Shown here in pieces: positions 7,894 through 16,485 of a DNA stretch of 64,000 bases. The notes under the pieces were generated by a model. That model had not been told where the DNA came from and searched no databases. It saw nothing but the letters and a program-made list of their open reading frames with translations. Source of the stretch: Desulfovibrio sp. 86 (GTDB lineage Bacteria; Desulfobacterota; Desulfovibrionia; Desulfovibrionales; Desulfovibrionaceae); the NCBI RefSeq assembly GCF_902702915.1, contig NZ_LR738849.1:3178001-3242000 (forward strand). Direction: 5' to 3'. A program made the translations under genes and the position numbers. The first letter of the stretch is position 1. Each line of letters opens with the position of its first letter.

Positions 7894-7897
7894 ACGG

Positions 7898-9124
7898 CAT
7901 TATTTGTAGTAGTTCAGACTTGATCTGACAGTCGGTTCCGTTTTGATGGTTCCGATTGTCAGGTTAGTTGAGTTGTCCGACCTTTTCCTTCCAGATCTGT
8001 TTTCCGTCAAGGAGTGTTTGCAATGGCGTTCTGCCGCAACACTTTTTCCCTTGATGTGTCCTTTCGATGTTGTAATGTTCCATCCAGACATCCAGATCGG
8101 CCTGCAGTTCCTCCAGAGAGTTATACAGTTTCCGCCGGAAGGCAACCTGGTAAAACTCGTGCAGGATGGTCTTGTGGAAACGTTCGCAGATGCCGTTTGT
8201 CTGCGGATGCCGCGCCTTGGCCTTGGTGTGTTCTATGTTGTTTATGCCCAGATAAAGCTGGTAGTCATGCGTTTCCAGTCTGCCGCAGTACTCTGTGCCC
8301 CTGTCCGTCAGCATGCGGATAATGCCCATTTCCATTGAAGTGAAGAATGGCAAAACCCGGTCATTGAGCAGGTCGGCTCCGGTGATGGGTGTTTTGGTAG
8401 TGTAGAGCTTGGCAGCCGCCCACTTAGAGTAGGTATCCACAAAGGTTTGCTGATAAATACGGCCGACGCCCTTGATGGTGCCGACGTAAAATGTGTCCTG
8501 ACTGCCGAGATATCCGGGATGATGGCTTTCTATTTCGCCGCAAGCCTCATCGTCGTGTTTTTTACGCTCCAGAGCTTGTACCTGGGCTTCGGTGAGCACA
8601 ATGCCCTCTTCAGCGGACTTCTTCTCCAGGGCGTTCAGGCGCTGCTTCATTGAGGCCAGGTCATGGCGCAACCAGATGGAACGCACCCCTGACGGCGACA
8701 CAAATACGCCGGTTTTGCGCAGTTCGTTGCTGGCCCGCACTTGCCCATGAGCAGGGAAGGCTATCGCAAAATCCAACACCGCCAGTTCCGTGGCCTCTTC
8801 CACGCGATTTTTCAGGTTGGGCTTTTTGCGGCTGACCTCAAACAGCGCTTCAACGCCTCCGGCGTCTCGTGCTGTTTGATACCGGTAGAAGGTATCTCTG
8901 GAAAAGCCCATGATGCGGCAGGCTCTGGAGACATTGCCGAGTTCGGCAGCAAGGTTGAGAAGTCCGGTCTTGTGTTTGATGACGTTTTGATTGAAACTTT
9001 CCATGGGGAAACTCCGTGGGCGCTGTGCCCGGTTGATGGTACGTTTACACTTCCATCAAAACGGAGTTCCCCTCGCTTTTCAAGGGACAACTGTCAGATC
9101 AAATCGCGACTACTTCACATTATT
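7898..9124 (-). mobile_element. IS481-family insertion sequence, copy 1, with 7-bp target duplication
   Basis: The element spans 7905-9117 (1213 bp) and is flanked by CATTATT at 7898-7904 and 9118-9124. Its ends are imperfect inverted repeats of about 27 bp (7905-7931 and 9091-9117) that share TTGATCTGACAG internally and start TGTAGTAGT and TGAAGTAGT. One transposase gene fills it. A second copy of the same length, in the same orientation and with an identical predicted transposase, lies at 59990-61202. The perfect target duplication indicates a recent, simple insertion. Confidence 0.95.
7964..9004 (-). CDS. IS481-family transposase (copy 1)
   Basis: The 346-residue protein begins with a helix-turn-helix (ELGNVSRACRIMGFSRDTFY, residues about 18-37). 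A second winged helix domain follows, then an rve-type DDE catalytic domain: Asp in FVDTYSKWAAAKLY, Asp in MLTDRGTEYCG and Glu in HPQTNGICERFHKTI. Full length and the intact triad imply an active enzyme. It reads toward the DUF2254 gene, so outward transcription could reach that gene. Confidence 0.95.
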   Translation of the reverse strand: MESFNQNVIKHKTGLLNLAAELGNVSRACRIMGFSRDTFYRYQTARDAGGVEALFEVSRKKPNLKNRVEEATELAVLDFAIAFPAHGQVRASNELRKTGVFVSPSGVRSIWLRHDLASMKQRLNALEKKSAEEGIVLTEAQVQALERKKHDDEACGEIESHHPGYLGSQDTFYVGTIKGVGRIYQQTFVDTYSKWAAAKLYTTKTPITGADLLNDRVLPFFTSMEMGIIRMLTDRGTEYCGRLETHDYQLYLGINNIEHTKAKARHPQTNGICERFHKTILHEFYQVAFRRKLYNSLEELQADLDVWMEHYNIERTHQGKKCCGRTPLQTLLDGKQIWKEKVGQLN

Positions 9125-9371
9125 CCTGTCGCCAATTCGGATTGTGGAGAACGTATATTCGGAGGAACTGCATAGTCAATTTTTGCTATTAAATAACTGG
9201 TTGTCTATTAGTTCTTATATCCGCTCGTTCGGTTTTCTGTCCAGTTTTGTGCGCGATACCCCAAAGAAGTGCCGCGTTGCAAAAATCCGTGCTGCCCTGG
9301 TGAGTCAGCTCTCTTGCCCGGTTATTCGCCATGCCCGGAAGTTGGCACGTTGGAGAAATTTTTTGAGGTAG
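9125..9371. other. Non-coding remnant right of the IS
   Basis: I see no gene. The first part is the former upstream region of the DUF2254 gene, including CAGGA that would have served as its ribosome site. The second part is the dispersed 53-bp repeat at 9258-9310, followed by sequence that joins the truncated mobilization gene. Confidence 0.5.
9258..9310 (+). repeat. Dispersed 53-bp repeat, copy 1
   Basis: This stretch matches 17892-17944 in the same orientation with three mismatches, and weaker similarity extends about 13 bases to the left. The two copies bracket the KtrAB-mob-primase part of the island. No function is evident; it could be a remnant of a duplicated gene end or a recombination scar. 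Confidence 0.75.
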
Positions 9372-9695
9372 TTCGCGAAGAGCGCCGCCTTTGGTTGGAA
9401 ATGCCTGCAAGCCCTGGTCATAACCCTGTGCATCGTGACGGGCGCGATATTCAACGGCTGGGGCCTGTTGACCCTGGCCGAGAAGAAAATCACGACTTTG
9501 CACCGGGAAATAACCGCGCTGTCAGAACGGAAAGATTCCATGGAAGCCCAGAGCGCCCCGCTATGGGCCACTTTCAAGGGGCTGGAGCCGTATCAGTCGG
9601 AGGGCAAGGACTATCTGCTGACACCGGAGGGCTGGACAATCACCCACGGAGGAACGCTCGGCAAACAGAAAGCCTGGAGAATAGTGAGGAAATAG
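9372..9695 (+). pseudogene. 5'-truncated mobilization protein (MobB/MbeB-like)
   Basis: An open frame of 107 codons follows an in-frame TAG at 9369 and has no good start or ribosome site. It encodes a membrane segment (CLQALVITLCIVTGAIFNGW), then a short coiled coil (TLAEKKITTLHREITALSER) and a compact C-terminus ending QKAWRIVRK. One membrane segment plus a coiled coil is typical of auxiliary mobilization proteins of small plasmids. The next frame, four bases on, is also a decayed mobilization-type gene. Assignment to MobB is by architecture and context only. Confidence 0.45.
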
Positions 9696-9698
9696 ACC

Positions 9699-10023
9699 AT
9701 GACCGAACTGGAGCGCACTCTCAAAAACACCTTGCTCACCTTGGAACAGGAATTGAATGCCACCCAGAAAATGCACGGCACATCCCTGGTCAACCACCAG
9801 CGCAGCTTGGAGAGCCACGCCCAAACCATTCGTCAGCTACAGGAGAACGTGGCCAGTTCCGAGTCGAACAACAGGAATCAGTGCGGCACTTGCAACGCGT
9901 TAGCGATATACATGCGAACTTGAAACCGCTCTTGTCGCGTTTGAGCGCCTTGTTGAACGCCAAATAGAACGATTGCGGGCACAGGGGAGCCAACGCAGCC
10001 GTGGGCCGGGGTTGGGGAGGTAA
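9699..10023 (+). pseudogene. Frameshifted coiled-coil mobilization gene (MobD/MbeD-like)
   Basis: The gene starts well (GAGGA seven to ten bases before ATG 9699) and encodes a coiled coil, LTLEQELNATQKMHGTSLVN and RSLESHAQTIRQLQENV. The frame then breaks at about 9855-9930. A continuation in another frame (ALVAFERLVERQIERLRAQG, ending GPGLGR at 10023) completes a normal coiled-coil tail. At least one frameshift therefore inactivates it. It follows the truncated membrane-coiled-coil gene directly, as in small mobilizable plasmids. Confidence 0.55.
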
Positions 10024-10051
10024 GCCATTTCGGCACAAGTTTGGTTTGGGG

Positions 10052-10708
10052 TTATGGGACAATGCCCGATAACGCCTTTTGGTACCCAATGAGCAGCAGC
10101 TTATCGCCTCGCGCGAGCGGTTGATGCGGGTCTGGCACAAAAACGTACTCAGCTGCGTTTGCTGGACAGATTGCAGCCACCAAAAGACCGTTTGTGTCTC
10201 TCAATTTAAGCTCCGCCAAAGACTTCCCTGTCCATTTGTCTACAATAAGTTCCTGGATGAGCACTCCGGTACCAATTGGAAGCAGGTCCAGCATCCCAGG
10301 GGTGTTCAGGCGATATGCCACTTGGGTGGCTACGTCTATTTCCGGCTCAAGCACCCGTCCTACGCCTAGTTTGCTAAGAACTTTACGGTGAGCCGCGCTT
10401 ACCGCTTTTACCAAAATATCTTTTGCTCCTATCTCTTGAAGGTTCAAGGTGATCAAAATGGAAGAATCCATTGTGCTCCCTACAGATACCGCAACAGTGT
10501 CACAGGATTGAAGCTTCAACTGGTCCAGAGCTGTTTTGTCGGTAGCATCCGCCACATAAGTCTGTGGAAAAATATCCTGGACGGCATGCACACGTTGAGG
10601 ATCAATATCTACTCCTAGTACATTATGACCCAACTCTGTAAGCACGATGCCCAGTTGCCTGCCAAATTTTCCCAGGCCGATAATCCCGACTTCCAATGTC
10701 TTTTTCAT
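10052..10708 (-). CDS. ktrA: KtrA/TrkA-type potassium channel regulatory subunit
   Basis: The 218-residue protein carries one RCK unit. The Rossmann motif IGLGKFGRQLGIVL starts at about residue 9, followed by VLGVDIDPQRV, the acidic end that selects NAD(H) or nucleotide, and then an RCK_C domain from about residue 140. A single RCK domain is the size of KtrA rather than the duplicated TrkA. KtrA forms an octameric cytoplasmic ring that gates the KtrB channel in response to nucleotides. It starts four bases after the ktrB stop, so the two are one operon. Cargo of this kind on an island may help in osmotic or metal stress. Confidence 0.88.
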   Translation of the reverse strand: MKKTLEVGIIGLGKFGRQLGIVLTELGHNVLGVDIDPQRVHAVQDIFPQTYVADATDKTALDQLKLQSCDTVAVSVGSTMDSSILITLNLQEIGAKDILVKAVSAAHRKVLSKLGVGRVLEPEIDVATQVAYRLNTPGMLDLLPIGTGVLIQELIVDKWTGKSLAELKLRDTNGLLVAAICPANAAEYVFVPDPHQPLARGDKLLLIGYQKALSGIVP

Positions 10709-10712
10709 GTAA

Positions 10713-12104
10713 TTACCCTATTGGGATTGATTCTTCAGGATAGGCATAAGCGATTTCTGTATGGAATTGCTGAATGGTCGTTATCAGCCACACCGGGCCG
10801 AGCTTGCCTATGAACATAACAAGACAAAGAACAATTTTTCCCCAGTCAGTCAACAAGGGGGTAATATTGAGCGATAATCCTGTTGTACTGAACGCCGAAA
10901 CTACTTCAAAAAATAAACTGAAAAGAGGAATACGTGCGGCGCCATGATGCGTCAGCCCGTTTTCCGTAATAGCCAGGAGAAATGTTCCCATGAGAATTGT
11001 TAATATTGCATAGTAAAACAGCAACATCGCATTATTGCGTATCTGGCTGTTCATAGCCCTGTTTTGGATAACGGCTTGCTTTCTTCCTTTGAGCTGTGCA
11101 GCCAAGCTCGCCAAAAGGACACGAAACGTCGTGGTTTTAATTCCGCCAGCTGCCGAACTCGGTGATCCGCCAATGAACATTAAAAATACAGTCATAAGCA
11201 GCGTTATATCTGTAAACCCTACCAGATCCGTAGTTGCAAACCCGGCCGTTCGGCTGGTTACTGTTTGAAAGCATGCAGTAAGAAAGCGTTCTCCAAGTGA
11301 GGCATCGCTCCATATTGTATTGCCAAGCTCGGACAGAAATATAAATATGCTGCCGGAAGCGAGCATTCCTATGGTCGTTGTTATAACTACCTTGCTATAG
11401 AAGCTCAACTTTTTGCTTTCTGCTGTGGAAAAAAGATTATAGTATCCGCTTTTTTTGCAGCTATGCTGCACTTTTTCCACTATCTCATTTATGACAAAGA
11501 AACCAAGCCCGCCTATGACAATAAGAAGCATTATGACGATCTGAAAACTCCAACAGTGGCGTAATGGTATCAAACTATCGGGCCATGGGGCAAATCCCGC
11601 ATTGCAAAAAGCTGAAACCGCCAAAAAAAGCGCGTCAAACGCCGTCACTCCTTTGGGAGAAAGCAATAAGAGAAAAATAAAGCCGATACATTCAAAAGCA
11701 AAAACAAAAAATACGATTCTTTTTATGAACTTTCGTAAGCTGAATACGTTGCTGCAGACGATGGATTGCTGCACAGCAAGCCTGTCTCTCAACGATATAT
11801 TCTTACCGATAATATAAAAAATGAGCGTGGTGTAAGTTATTATGCCAAGGCATCCAAGCTGCATTAGAGCAATAATTATCCATTGCCCGGCAATAGTAAA
11901 TTCTGAAAAAACGTCAATTGGCGATAATCCCGTGACACATACGGCAGAGGTCGCGACAAAAAAAGCGTCAACAATGCTGACAGGCTTGTTTGCTGAAAAA
12001 GCCTCCAGGCTCAGCAAGGTACCCCCTATCAGAATGGCCAATAAAAAAGCGATTATTGGCAAAACAAATGGAGTGAGATAATGACGTTTAAAGTACTGTT
12101 GCAT
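10713..12104 (-). CDS. ktrB: KtrB/TrkH-type potassium uptake channel
   Basis: The 463-residue membrane protein shows the four selectivity-filter repeats of the TrkH/KtrB family: TSAVCVTGLS, VSAFCNAGF, VTSRTAGF and VSAFSTTGLS, each with the filter glycine and each preceded by a membrane helix. It forms the potassium- or sodium-coupled pore with KtrA below it. No strong Shine-Dalgarno precedes the ATG at 12104, and the upstream TATTATAC may be part of a promoter, so a short or leaderless message is possible. The segment is AT-richer than the surrounding mobilization genes, which suggests a separate origin. Confidence 0.88.
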   Translation of the reverse strand: MQQYFKRHYLTPFVLPIIAFLLAILIGGTLLSLEAFSANKPVSIVDAFFVATSAVCVTGLSPIDVFSEFTIAGQWIIIALMQLGCLGIITYTTLIFYIIGKNISLRDRLAVQQSIVCSNVFSLRKFIKRIVFFVFAFECIGFIFLLLLSPKGVTAFDALFLAVSAFCNAGFAPWPDSLIPLRHCWSFQIVIMLLIVIGGLGFFVINEIVEKVQHSCKKSGYYNLFSTAESKKLSFYSKVVITTTIGMLASGSIFIFLSELGNTIWSDASLGERFLTACFQTVTSRTAGFATTDLVGFTDITLLMTVFLMFIGGSPSSAAGGIKTTTFRVLLASLAAQLKGRKQAVIQNRAMNSQIRNNAMLLFYYAILTILMGTFLLAITENGLTHHGAARIPLFSLFFEVVSAFSTTGLSLNITPLLTDWGKIVLCLVMFIGKLGPVWLITTIQQFHTEIAYAYPEESIPIG

Positions 12105-12139
12105 ATCTTTGTAATTGTATAATAAAATTAGTGTCTTAT

Positions 12140-12487
12140 TTATTCTGTTGCATGTGGCTTGTTGGGCCGTGGGGCCGGTAGTCTATGGGGTTCAAGCAGA
12201 GGCGTCGGCTTGACCAGCAAAATGTTGTTCTTCCCTTCGTACCAAAGCTGGGTGACAGCCAGCAGCGCCTCGTAGGTTTTGCCGAGCGAACCTTCGTCAC
12301 AAAGAATGACGCCTTTCAGGTAGGAAGAGCGCAGAGCGAATTGCGCGGCGGGTAATTCCGGATGTCCGAAGACGCGAAGGTACCAGCCTGTCGCGGCCAT
12401 AGGCGTAGGCCGACAGCTTGCGGGCCTTGTAGATGGCGTGAAAAGGCGTAAGTAACGCCGTTTTTCGTGTTGGACATTGGTGCTCAT
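12140..12487 (-). pseudogene. Frameshifted N-terminal remnant of an SNF2-type helicase
   Basis: The frame encodes AAQFALRSSYLKGVILCDEG and SLGKTYEALLAVTQLWYEG, the Walker A region of SNF2/DEAD-like helicases, then stops soon after. Just upstream, the sensible continuation (FTPFHAIYKARKLSAYAYGR) lies in a different frame, so at least one frameshift is present. The rest of the protein is absent, replaced by the ktrB gene 36 bases away. Loss of the C-terminus probably accompanied arrival of the KtrAB cargo. Confidence 0.6.
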
Positions 12488-12588
12488 GTCCGAAAGGTAT
12501 AACGCGGTGACCGGATATTTTCTATAGTCTGTGAGGGCAAAATTTGGCGGGGTTCAATCTGTGATTCAACCAATTGTCGTGACAGTGT

Positions 12589-12635
12589 AACGACAGACAC
12601 GGCCCCTGGAATGTCCAAGGGCCGTGTCTGTCGTT
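12589..12635. terminator. Strong 17-bp hairpin after the mobilization operon
   Basis: AACGACAGACACGGCCC (12589-12605) and its perfect reverse complement (12619-12635) enclose a 13-base loop. It stands 24 bases beyond the stop of the small gene ending at 12659, where the leftward mobilization operon should end. No U-run is present, so it may block or stabilise RNA rather than act as a classic terminator. Confidence 0.55.
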
Positions 12636-12658
12636 GTCGGAAAAAGAGCGGAATGCCG

Positions 12659-13045
12659 CTACAATTCATCCAGCGGCATGTCCGGTGTAACGGTGAATTG
12701 TCCGCTACTCACCCTGGCGGACTTCTCCGGTTGCGACATGGGCGCGGCCTTTTCCGTCTGCACGGGCGGCGGGGGTGTGTCTTTTTTCTTGTCCTTACCG
12801 CGTCTGAACTCGTTCAGGTATTTTGCCAGTGTGGGCGGCTTTATCTCAATGCCTTTCTCATGGAGTTTTTCGGCAATCTCTTGGGTATCGAAGCCGCGTT
12901 TTTTCATCCGTTCCAGTGTCGGGGCCAGGGCGAAGATTGTTTCTTTCACGGTCAGGCTGCGGTTGCCGTCCAGAGTGACTTTGGCGGGCTTCATCCTGGC
13001 AAGCTCCAATCCGATTTCCTTGACCTGGGCTGCGGTGATATTCAT
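12659..13045 (-). CDS. Small mobilization-accessory/DNA-binding protein
   Basis: The 128-residue protein starts at the ATG at 13045, preceded by AAAGGAGAG. Its core (RMKKRGFDTQEIAEKLHEKG and PPTLAKYLNEFRRGKDKKK) looks like an HTH of the kind that chooses targets by helix insertion, followed by a proline-rich linker. A related small protein occurs next to the other relaxase at 57798-58151 (SAKDLSELLKENGLGLSASL). Its position directly downstream of the MobV relaxase and this similarity suggest a role in DNA transfer or its control. I recognise no named family. Confidence 0.5.
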   Translation of the reverse strand: MNITAAQVKEIGLELARMKPAKVTLDGNRSLTVKETIFALAPTLERMKKRGFDTQEIAEKLHEKGIEIKPPTLAKYLNEFRRGKDKKKDTPPPPVQTEKAAPMSQPEKSARVSSGQFTVTPDMPLDEL

Positions 13046-13182
13046 GCTTTTTCTCTCCTTTATTGTGGCGGGGCCATACCCCGGATTTTGCTTTTGGCGG
13101 TCGAGCGGCACGTTCGCCCACACTTCGCGGAGTGAAGTATAGTGGGCTATACTTCTGCTCCCCGCAAAGATTCAGCGCGGAC

Positions 13183-14481
13183 TCAACGGCCCATGCCCAT
13201 ACCGCGCGGCCTCCGTTCCAATGACTGCGCTCTCTGCTGTTCGCGTTCTGCCCGCTGCCGCTCAAGCTCTGCGGCTTTTTGCTGCTCAAGCTCTTTAGCT
13301 TGGCGCTCTTTATCCGCTTGCTGCTGGCGCTCCTGCTGTTTGATTTCTTCGAGCAGCCGTTTTTGCTCTGCCGCTTTCCGTTGCGCTTCCTGCCGCTGCT
13401 CCCGCTCGTATTCATCGCGCATCATACTGGCGTCTGTATTCCAGCGGAAAAACTTCTCGGTTTCTTCCAGGCGGGCGAGAAGGTTCTGATTGGTGTTGTT
13501 CAAACTTCGGATGCTCGCGTTGATTTTCTGGCGTTCTTCGGCATGCTGCAGTTCAATGCCAAGAACTTTGTCGTGTAGCTCCTTGGCTTGGGCTTGCAAT
13601 TTCTCGTTATCGGCTTTCAGCTTTTCATTCTGCGCGTCCACGATGCCCTTTGCCGCCAATGCCTTTTTCTGGTGTTCGATTATCCCTTGGGCAGCTTCCA
13701 GCACGGATTTGAAATTGAGCATTGACGCCTTGGGAATGTCCGTTTGCTCGGAGAGCATTTTTTCCGCTTCCTGGGCTTGCCGTTCAATGGACTGCAAACG
13801 CTCCTGCAATGCGGACTCCTCCCGCTGGCGCTGTACCAGTTCAGCGTTCACGGCCTGGGTTTCTTTTTCCAGACTATGAAGCGCCTCCTGCTGCTGTTTG
13901 AATTCACGAGTGTTCAGATGTTTTTTCTTCGCTCCCGGCTCCTGCTCGACGCCGCGCTGCAAATCAAACCCACTGCTTTGCAGATGCCGGGGCAACTCGG
14001 TTTGCAGCTTTTTCAGACTTTCCCGTGTGTAGATTTCCTTAGCGTTCAGTCGGCCGTCCGGCGTCACCGGAACATGCAGGAAGTGCATGTGCGGCGTTTT
14101 TTCATCCATGTGGACCATTGCGGAAATGACGTTTTCCGCGCCGACAAACTCCGTAAGGAAGGCTTTGCTTTCCTCAAAGAAACGCCTGGTTTCTTCCGGG
14201 GGGAGCTTTTCAAAAAACGCGCTGTCAGAGGACACGATGAGGCCGCACATATGCACGGCGTCTTTCCGCACGGCCTTCACCAATAAGAGGTCGTCAATGC
14301 GATTCTGGATGGCCTCGGCGTAGTTTCCAGAGGCGGATTCGTGCAGATCGTAGTTGTGGCCGCTGCGCTCATAATCAATATCCGGGTTGGAATGACTTTC
14401 TCGCTCCCGGTTGTTGTGGCTCTGGATGCCGCGCACAGCTTCTTTTTTGAATTTATCCATGTGTAAAACGAGATAGGACAT
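13183..14481 (-). CDS. MobV-family relaxase (Mob_Pre)
   Basis: The 432-residue protein begins MSYLVLHMDKFKK and carries the MobV metal-binding motif HMDEKTPHMHFLHVPV at about residue 117, with DERT-like DGRLNAKEI after it. The N-terminal NPDIDYERSGHNYDL region is the conserved block holding the substrate contacts. From about residue 190 onward it is a long Gln/Glu/Arg-rich coiled coil. MobV enzymes nick at oriT and lead the strand through a helper conjugation system. I use the ATG at 14481, preceded by AAGGAAG. The gap upstream (14503-14684) holds an oriT-like inverted repeat. The large conjugation module to the right could supply the missing transfer machinery. Confidence 0.85.
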   Translation of the reverse strand: MSYLVLHMDKFKKEAVRGIQSHNNRERESHSNPDIDYERSGHNYDLHESASGNYAEAIQNRIDDLLLVKAVRKDAVHMCGLIVSSDSAFFEKLPPEETRRFFEESKAFLTEFVGAENVISAMVHMDEKTPHMHFLHVPVTPDGRLNAKEIYTRESLKKLQTELPRHLQSSGFDLQRGVEQEPGAKKKHLNTREFKQQQEALHSLEKETQAVNAELVQRQREESALQERLQSIERQAQEAEKMLSEQTDIPKASMLNFKSVLEAAQGIIEHQKKALAAKGIVDAQNEKLKADNEKLQAQAKELHDKVLGIELQHAEERQKINASIRSLNNTNQNLLARLEETEKFFRWNTDASMMRDEYEREQRQEAQRKAAEQKRLLEEIKQQERQQQADKERQAKELEQQKAAELERQRAEREQQRAQSLERRPRGMGMGR

Positions 14482-14502
14482 AGTTGGACTTCCTTGTATC
14501 AC

Positions 14503-14684
14503 TCGCTCTCTCGCTCTTTATGCGGCGGGAAAGCGGTACATTTTTTCATTTTTTGTGGTACAGCAGTTGCAAACTTCGCTGGACATAGTTGCACTTCATT
14601 GGATTACTAATACGAGGAATATTGCCGATGTACCGCTGTACCGCCCCTTAGGGGGTGATACAGCGATACACCTGAAAACGGCGG
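14503..14684. other. Candidate origin of transfer for the MobV relaxase
   Basis: MobV relaxases usually act at an oriT just upstream of their gene. This gap holds an imperfect inverted repeat of about 18 bp: GTACCGCTGTACCGCCCC (14630-14647) against GGGGGTGATACAGCGATAC (14651-14669), separated by three bases. It also has a duplicated GGACATAGTTG-like element (14580s, echoing the relaxase start region). The exact nick site cannot be assigned by eye. Confidence 0.4.
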
Positions 14685-14685
14685 G

Positions 14686-16485
14686 TCAATTTCCTCCGTC
14701 CAGTTTCTTTTTCAACCGCTGGATTGCGCCCTTGGACTTGCCCATTTCCTCGGCGCAGTCGCGGATGCTGTAACCCTCGCTCAAAAGACGCTTGAGTGTT
14801 TCCAGTTCCACGTCTTCCAGCACTTTTATCTGCCAGTGCAGGGCATTGCCCTCCGTCACCAGATTGGCCTCAAAGGGCTTGGCATCATCGCCCAATACGC
14901 TCCGCGCTTTTGTCAGATGGACTTCAAATCGTGCGCCCTCGGCCATGCTGTATTCTCTGGGCCTCCGTAGACTGATTACCGTGTCCATAATATCCTCCCT
15001 GGCGCTGGTGCCGCGCTGGTCGCCGGATTTTCCGGCATGGTGAATAAGGAGCACGGTTATCCCTCTGCGGCGCAAGTCCAGCAGCCACGACTGCATGACT
15101 TGCCAGGATTGCGCCTCATTTTCTTTCCCTGTGCGGCACAGGGTTGCGATATTATCCAGCACAACCATGTCCACGCCTTTCAGATACGGTTCCAACGCTA
15201 GTTGTCCGCTCATGGTGGATAAATCCGGCATGGGGCAGGGCTGTAAATCCGGCGTGATGAGCGTCAGATTTTTTAAGGCATGGGGCGGAACCGCCATGCC
15301 GCTGATAAGAGCGGCAAGACGGCTCTGCATCGCTGTAGCGGGCATTTCTCCATCCACATACAGCGTCCGTTTGGGGGTGGGAGCACGCCAGTCGAAAACA
15401 GCCCCGCCGGATGCCACGGCCACGGCAACGCTCAAGGCCACAAAGGTTTTGCCGATGCCACGCGGGGCATACAAAATGCCTATGCCTTGTACCGGGAGAA
15501 CGGGCGACAGAAGTAACCCCCGTTCAGGAATGGACATGGAAAGAAACTCCCCCATATCCAGAGACACCAGGGCGGGGGCGCTGCCGACTGCGGCGGGATG
15601 GTTTTCAGACGCTTCCAACTGACGGCGGACTTCCTGTAGGCCATCGCTTTCGTGCAAATCGTTGAAGTCCGTTCCGATTCCCAAGGCAAAGAATGGAAGA
15701 ACGAGCCGGGCCAGCGCCGCTTGAGCGGCCTCTTGCCCTTTGTTGCTGCCCGCTTCATCATTGTCACCGCAGATGAGTATGGATTTGTCTGGAAACGCAT
15801 TACGCACAGCGCCAGCCACGATTGGGAGATTGTTTGCAGAAAACGCCACATACACGGTGTAACCACAAGCAAGGTGAATGCTGGCTCCGGTGGCGTAACC
15901 TTCGCAAACGGCAACAGCCTTTTCCGGCTTGCCCTGAATGACAAAATGCCCGCCGTGAACTTTGCCGCCAGTAAGGAAACGCTTTTCCCCATCCGGCGCT
16001 ATGCGTTGCAGCGTTTGCACGTTGCCGGAAGCGTCTTGTACGGGAATAAGCAAAGTGCCATTTGGGGCTTGTCGCACAGCCCCAAGTGGCGGGATGCCTT
16101 TACGCTGCAAGTATGGATGCTCCGGGGAGCAGGGAATGGAAGCGTTTAGCTCGCTCTGCGCTTTTTGCGCCGCCGCTGCCTGTCGCCGTGCAAATTCATC
16201 CTCACGTTGCTGTTTTACGATAGCTTGCCGCTGCCGTAATGCCTCCTTTTCCGCTTGGGAAAATGTTCTTTCCTCGGTATCGGTGAACGTTCCTTGCTCT
16301 ACGCTCTCCCAGTTGCACCACCAGAGTGTCGCAGGGGTGTCCAGATGGGCGATATACGCGCCGTTCTGCTTGTTGGGCTTGGCTTGGGTGGGGCAACGGT
16401 GCAGTTTGCCGTCCGCAATGATTTCAGCCGGTATCAGCCCTTTGCCGTTCAGAACATCACGGAAAGTTTGCAGGGCGTTACTCAT
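14686..16485 (-). CDS. Toprim primase fused to RepA-like AAA helicase
   Basis: The 599-residue protein has a two-part design. The N-terminal part resembles phage/plasmid DNA primases: a DTPATLWWCNWE region, then a Toprim core with AVCEGYATGASIHLACGY and ILICGDNDEAGSNKG at about residues 195-250. The C-terminal part is a RecA-fold hexameric helicase of the RepA/AAA_25 type, with Walker A in LYAPRGIGKTFVALSVAVA and Walker B in MVVLDNIATL, then VLLIHHAGKSGDQRGTS. A short HTH-like tail ends the protein (SIRDCAEEMGKSKGAIQRLK). The start at 16485 overlaps the alpA stop by eight bases, which points to coupled translation. It would replicate the excised or transferred island. Confidence 0.8.
   Translation of the reverse strand: MSNALQTFRDVLNGKGLIPAEIIADGKLHRCPTQAKPNKQNGAYIAHLDTPATLWWCNWESVEQGTFTDTEERTFSQAEKEALRQRQAIVKQQREDEFARRQAAAAQKAQSELNASIPCSPEHPYLQRKGIPPLGAVRQAPNGTLLIPVQDASGNVQTLQRIAPDGEKRFLTGGKVHGGHFVIQGKPEKAVAVCEGYATGASIHLACGYTVYVAFSANNLPIVAGAVRNAFPDKSILICGDNDEAGSNKGQEAAQAALARLVLPFFALGIGTDFNDLHESDGLQEVRRQLEASENHPAAVGSAPALVSLDMGEFLSMSIPERGLLLSPVLPVQGIGILYAPRGIGKTFVALSVAVAVASGGAVFDWRAPTPKRTLYVDGEMPATAMQSRLAALISGMAVPPHALKNLTLITPDLQPCPMPDLSTMSGQLALEPYLKGVDMVVLDNIATLCRTGKENEAQSWQVMQSWLLDLRRRGITVLLIHHAGKSGDQRGTSAREDIMDTVISLRRPREYSMAEGARFEVHLTKARSVLGDDAKPFEANLVTEGNALHWQIKVLEDVELETLKRLLSEGYSIRDCAEEMGKSKGAIQRLKKKLDGGN

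Noticed and set aside
9269-9967. Plus-strand frame of about 230 codons
   Set aside because: It is a shadow of the decayed mobilization genes, which in other frames show a membrane helix and coiled coils.
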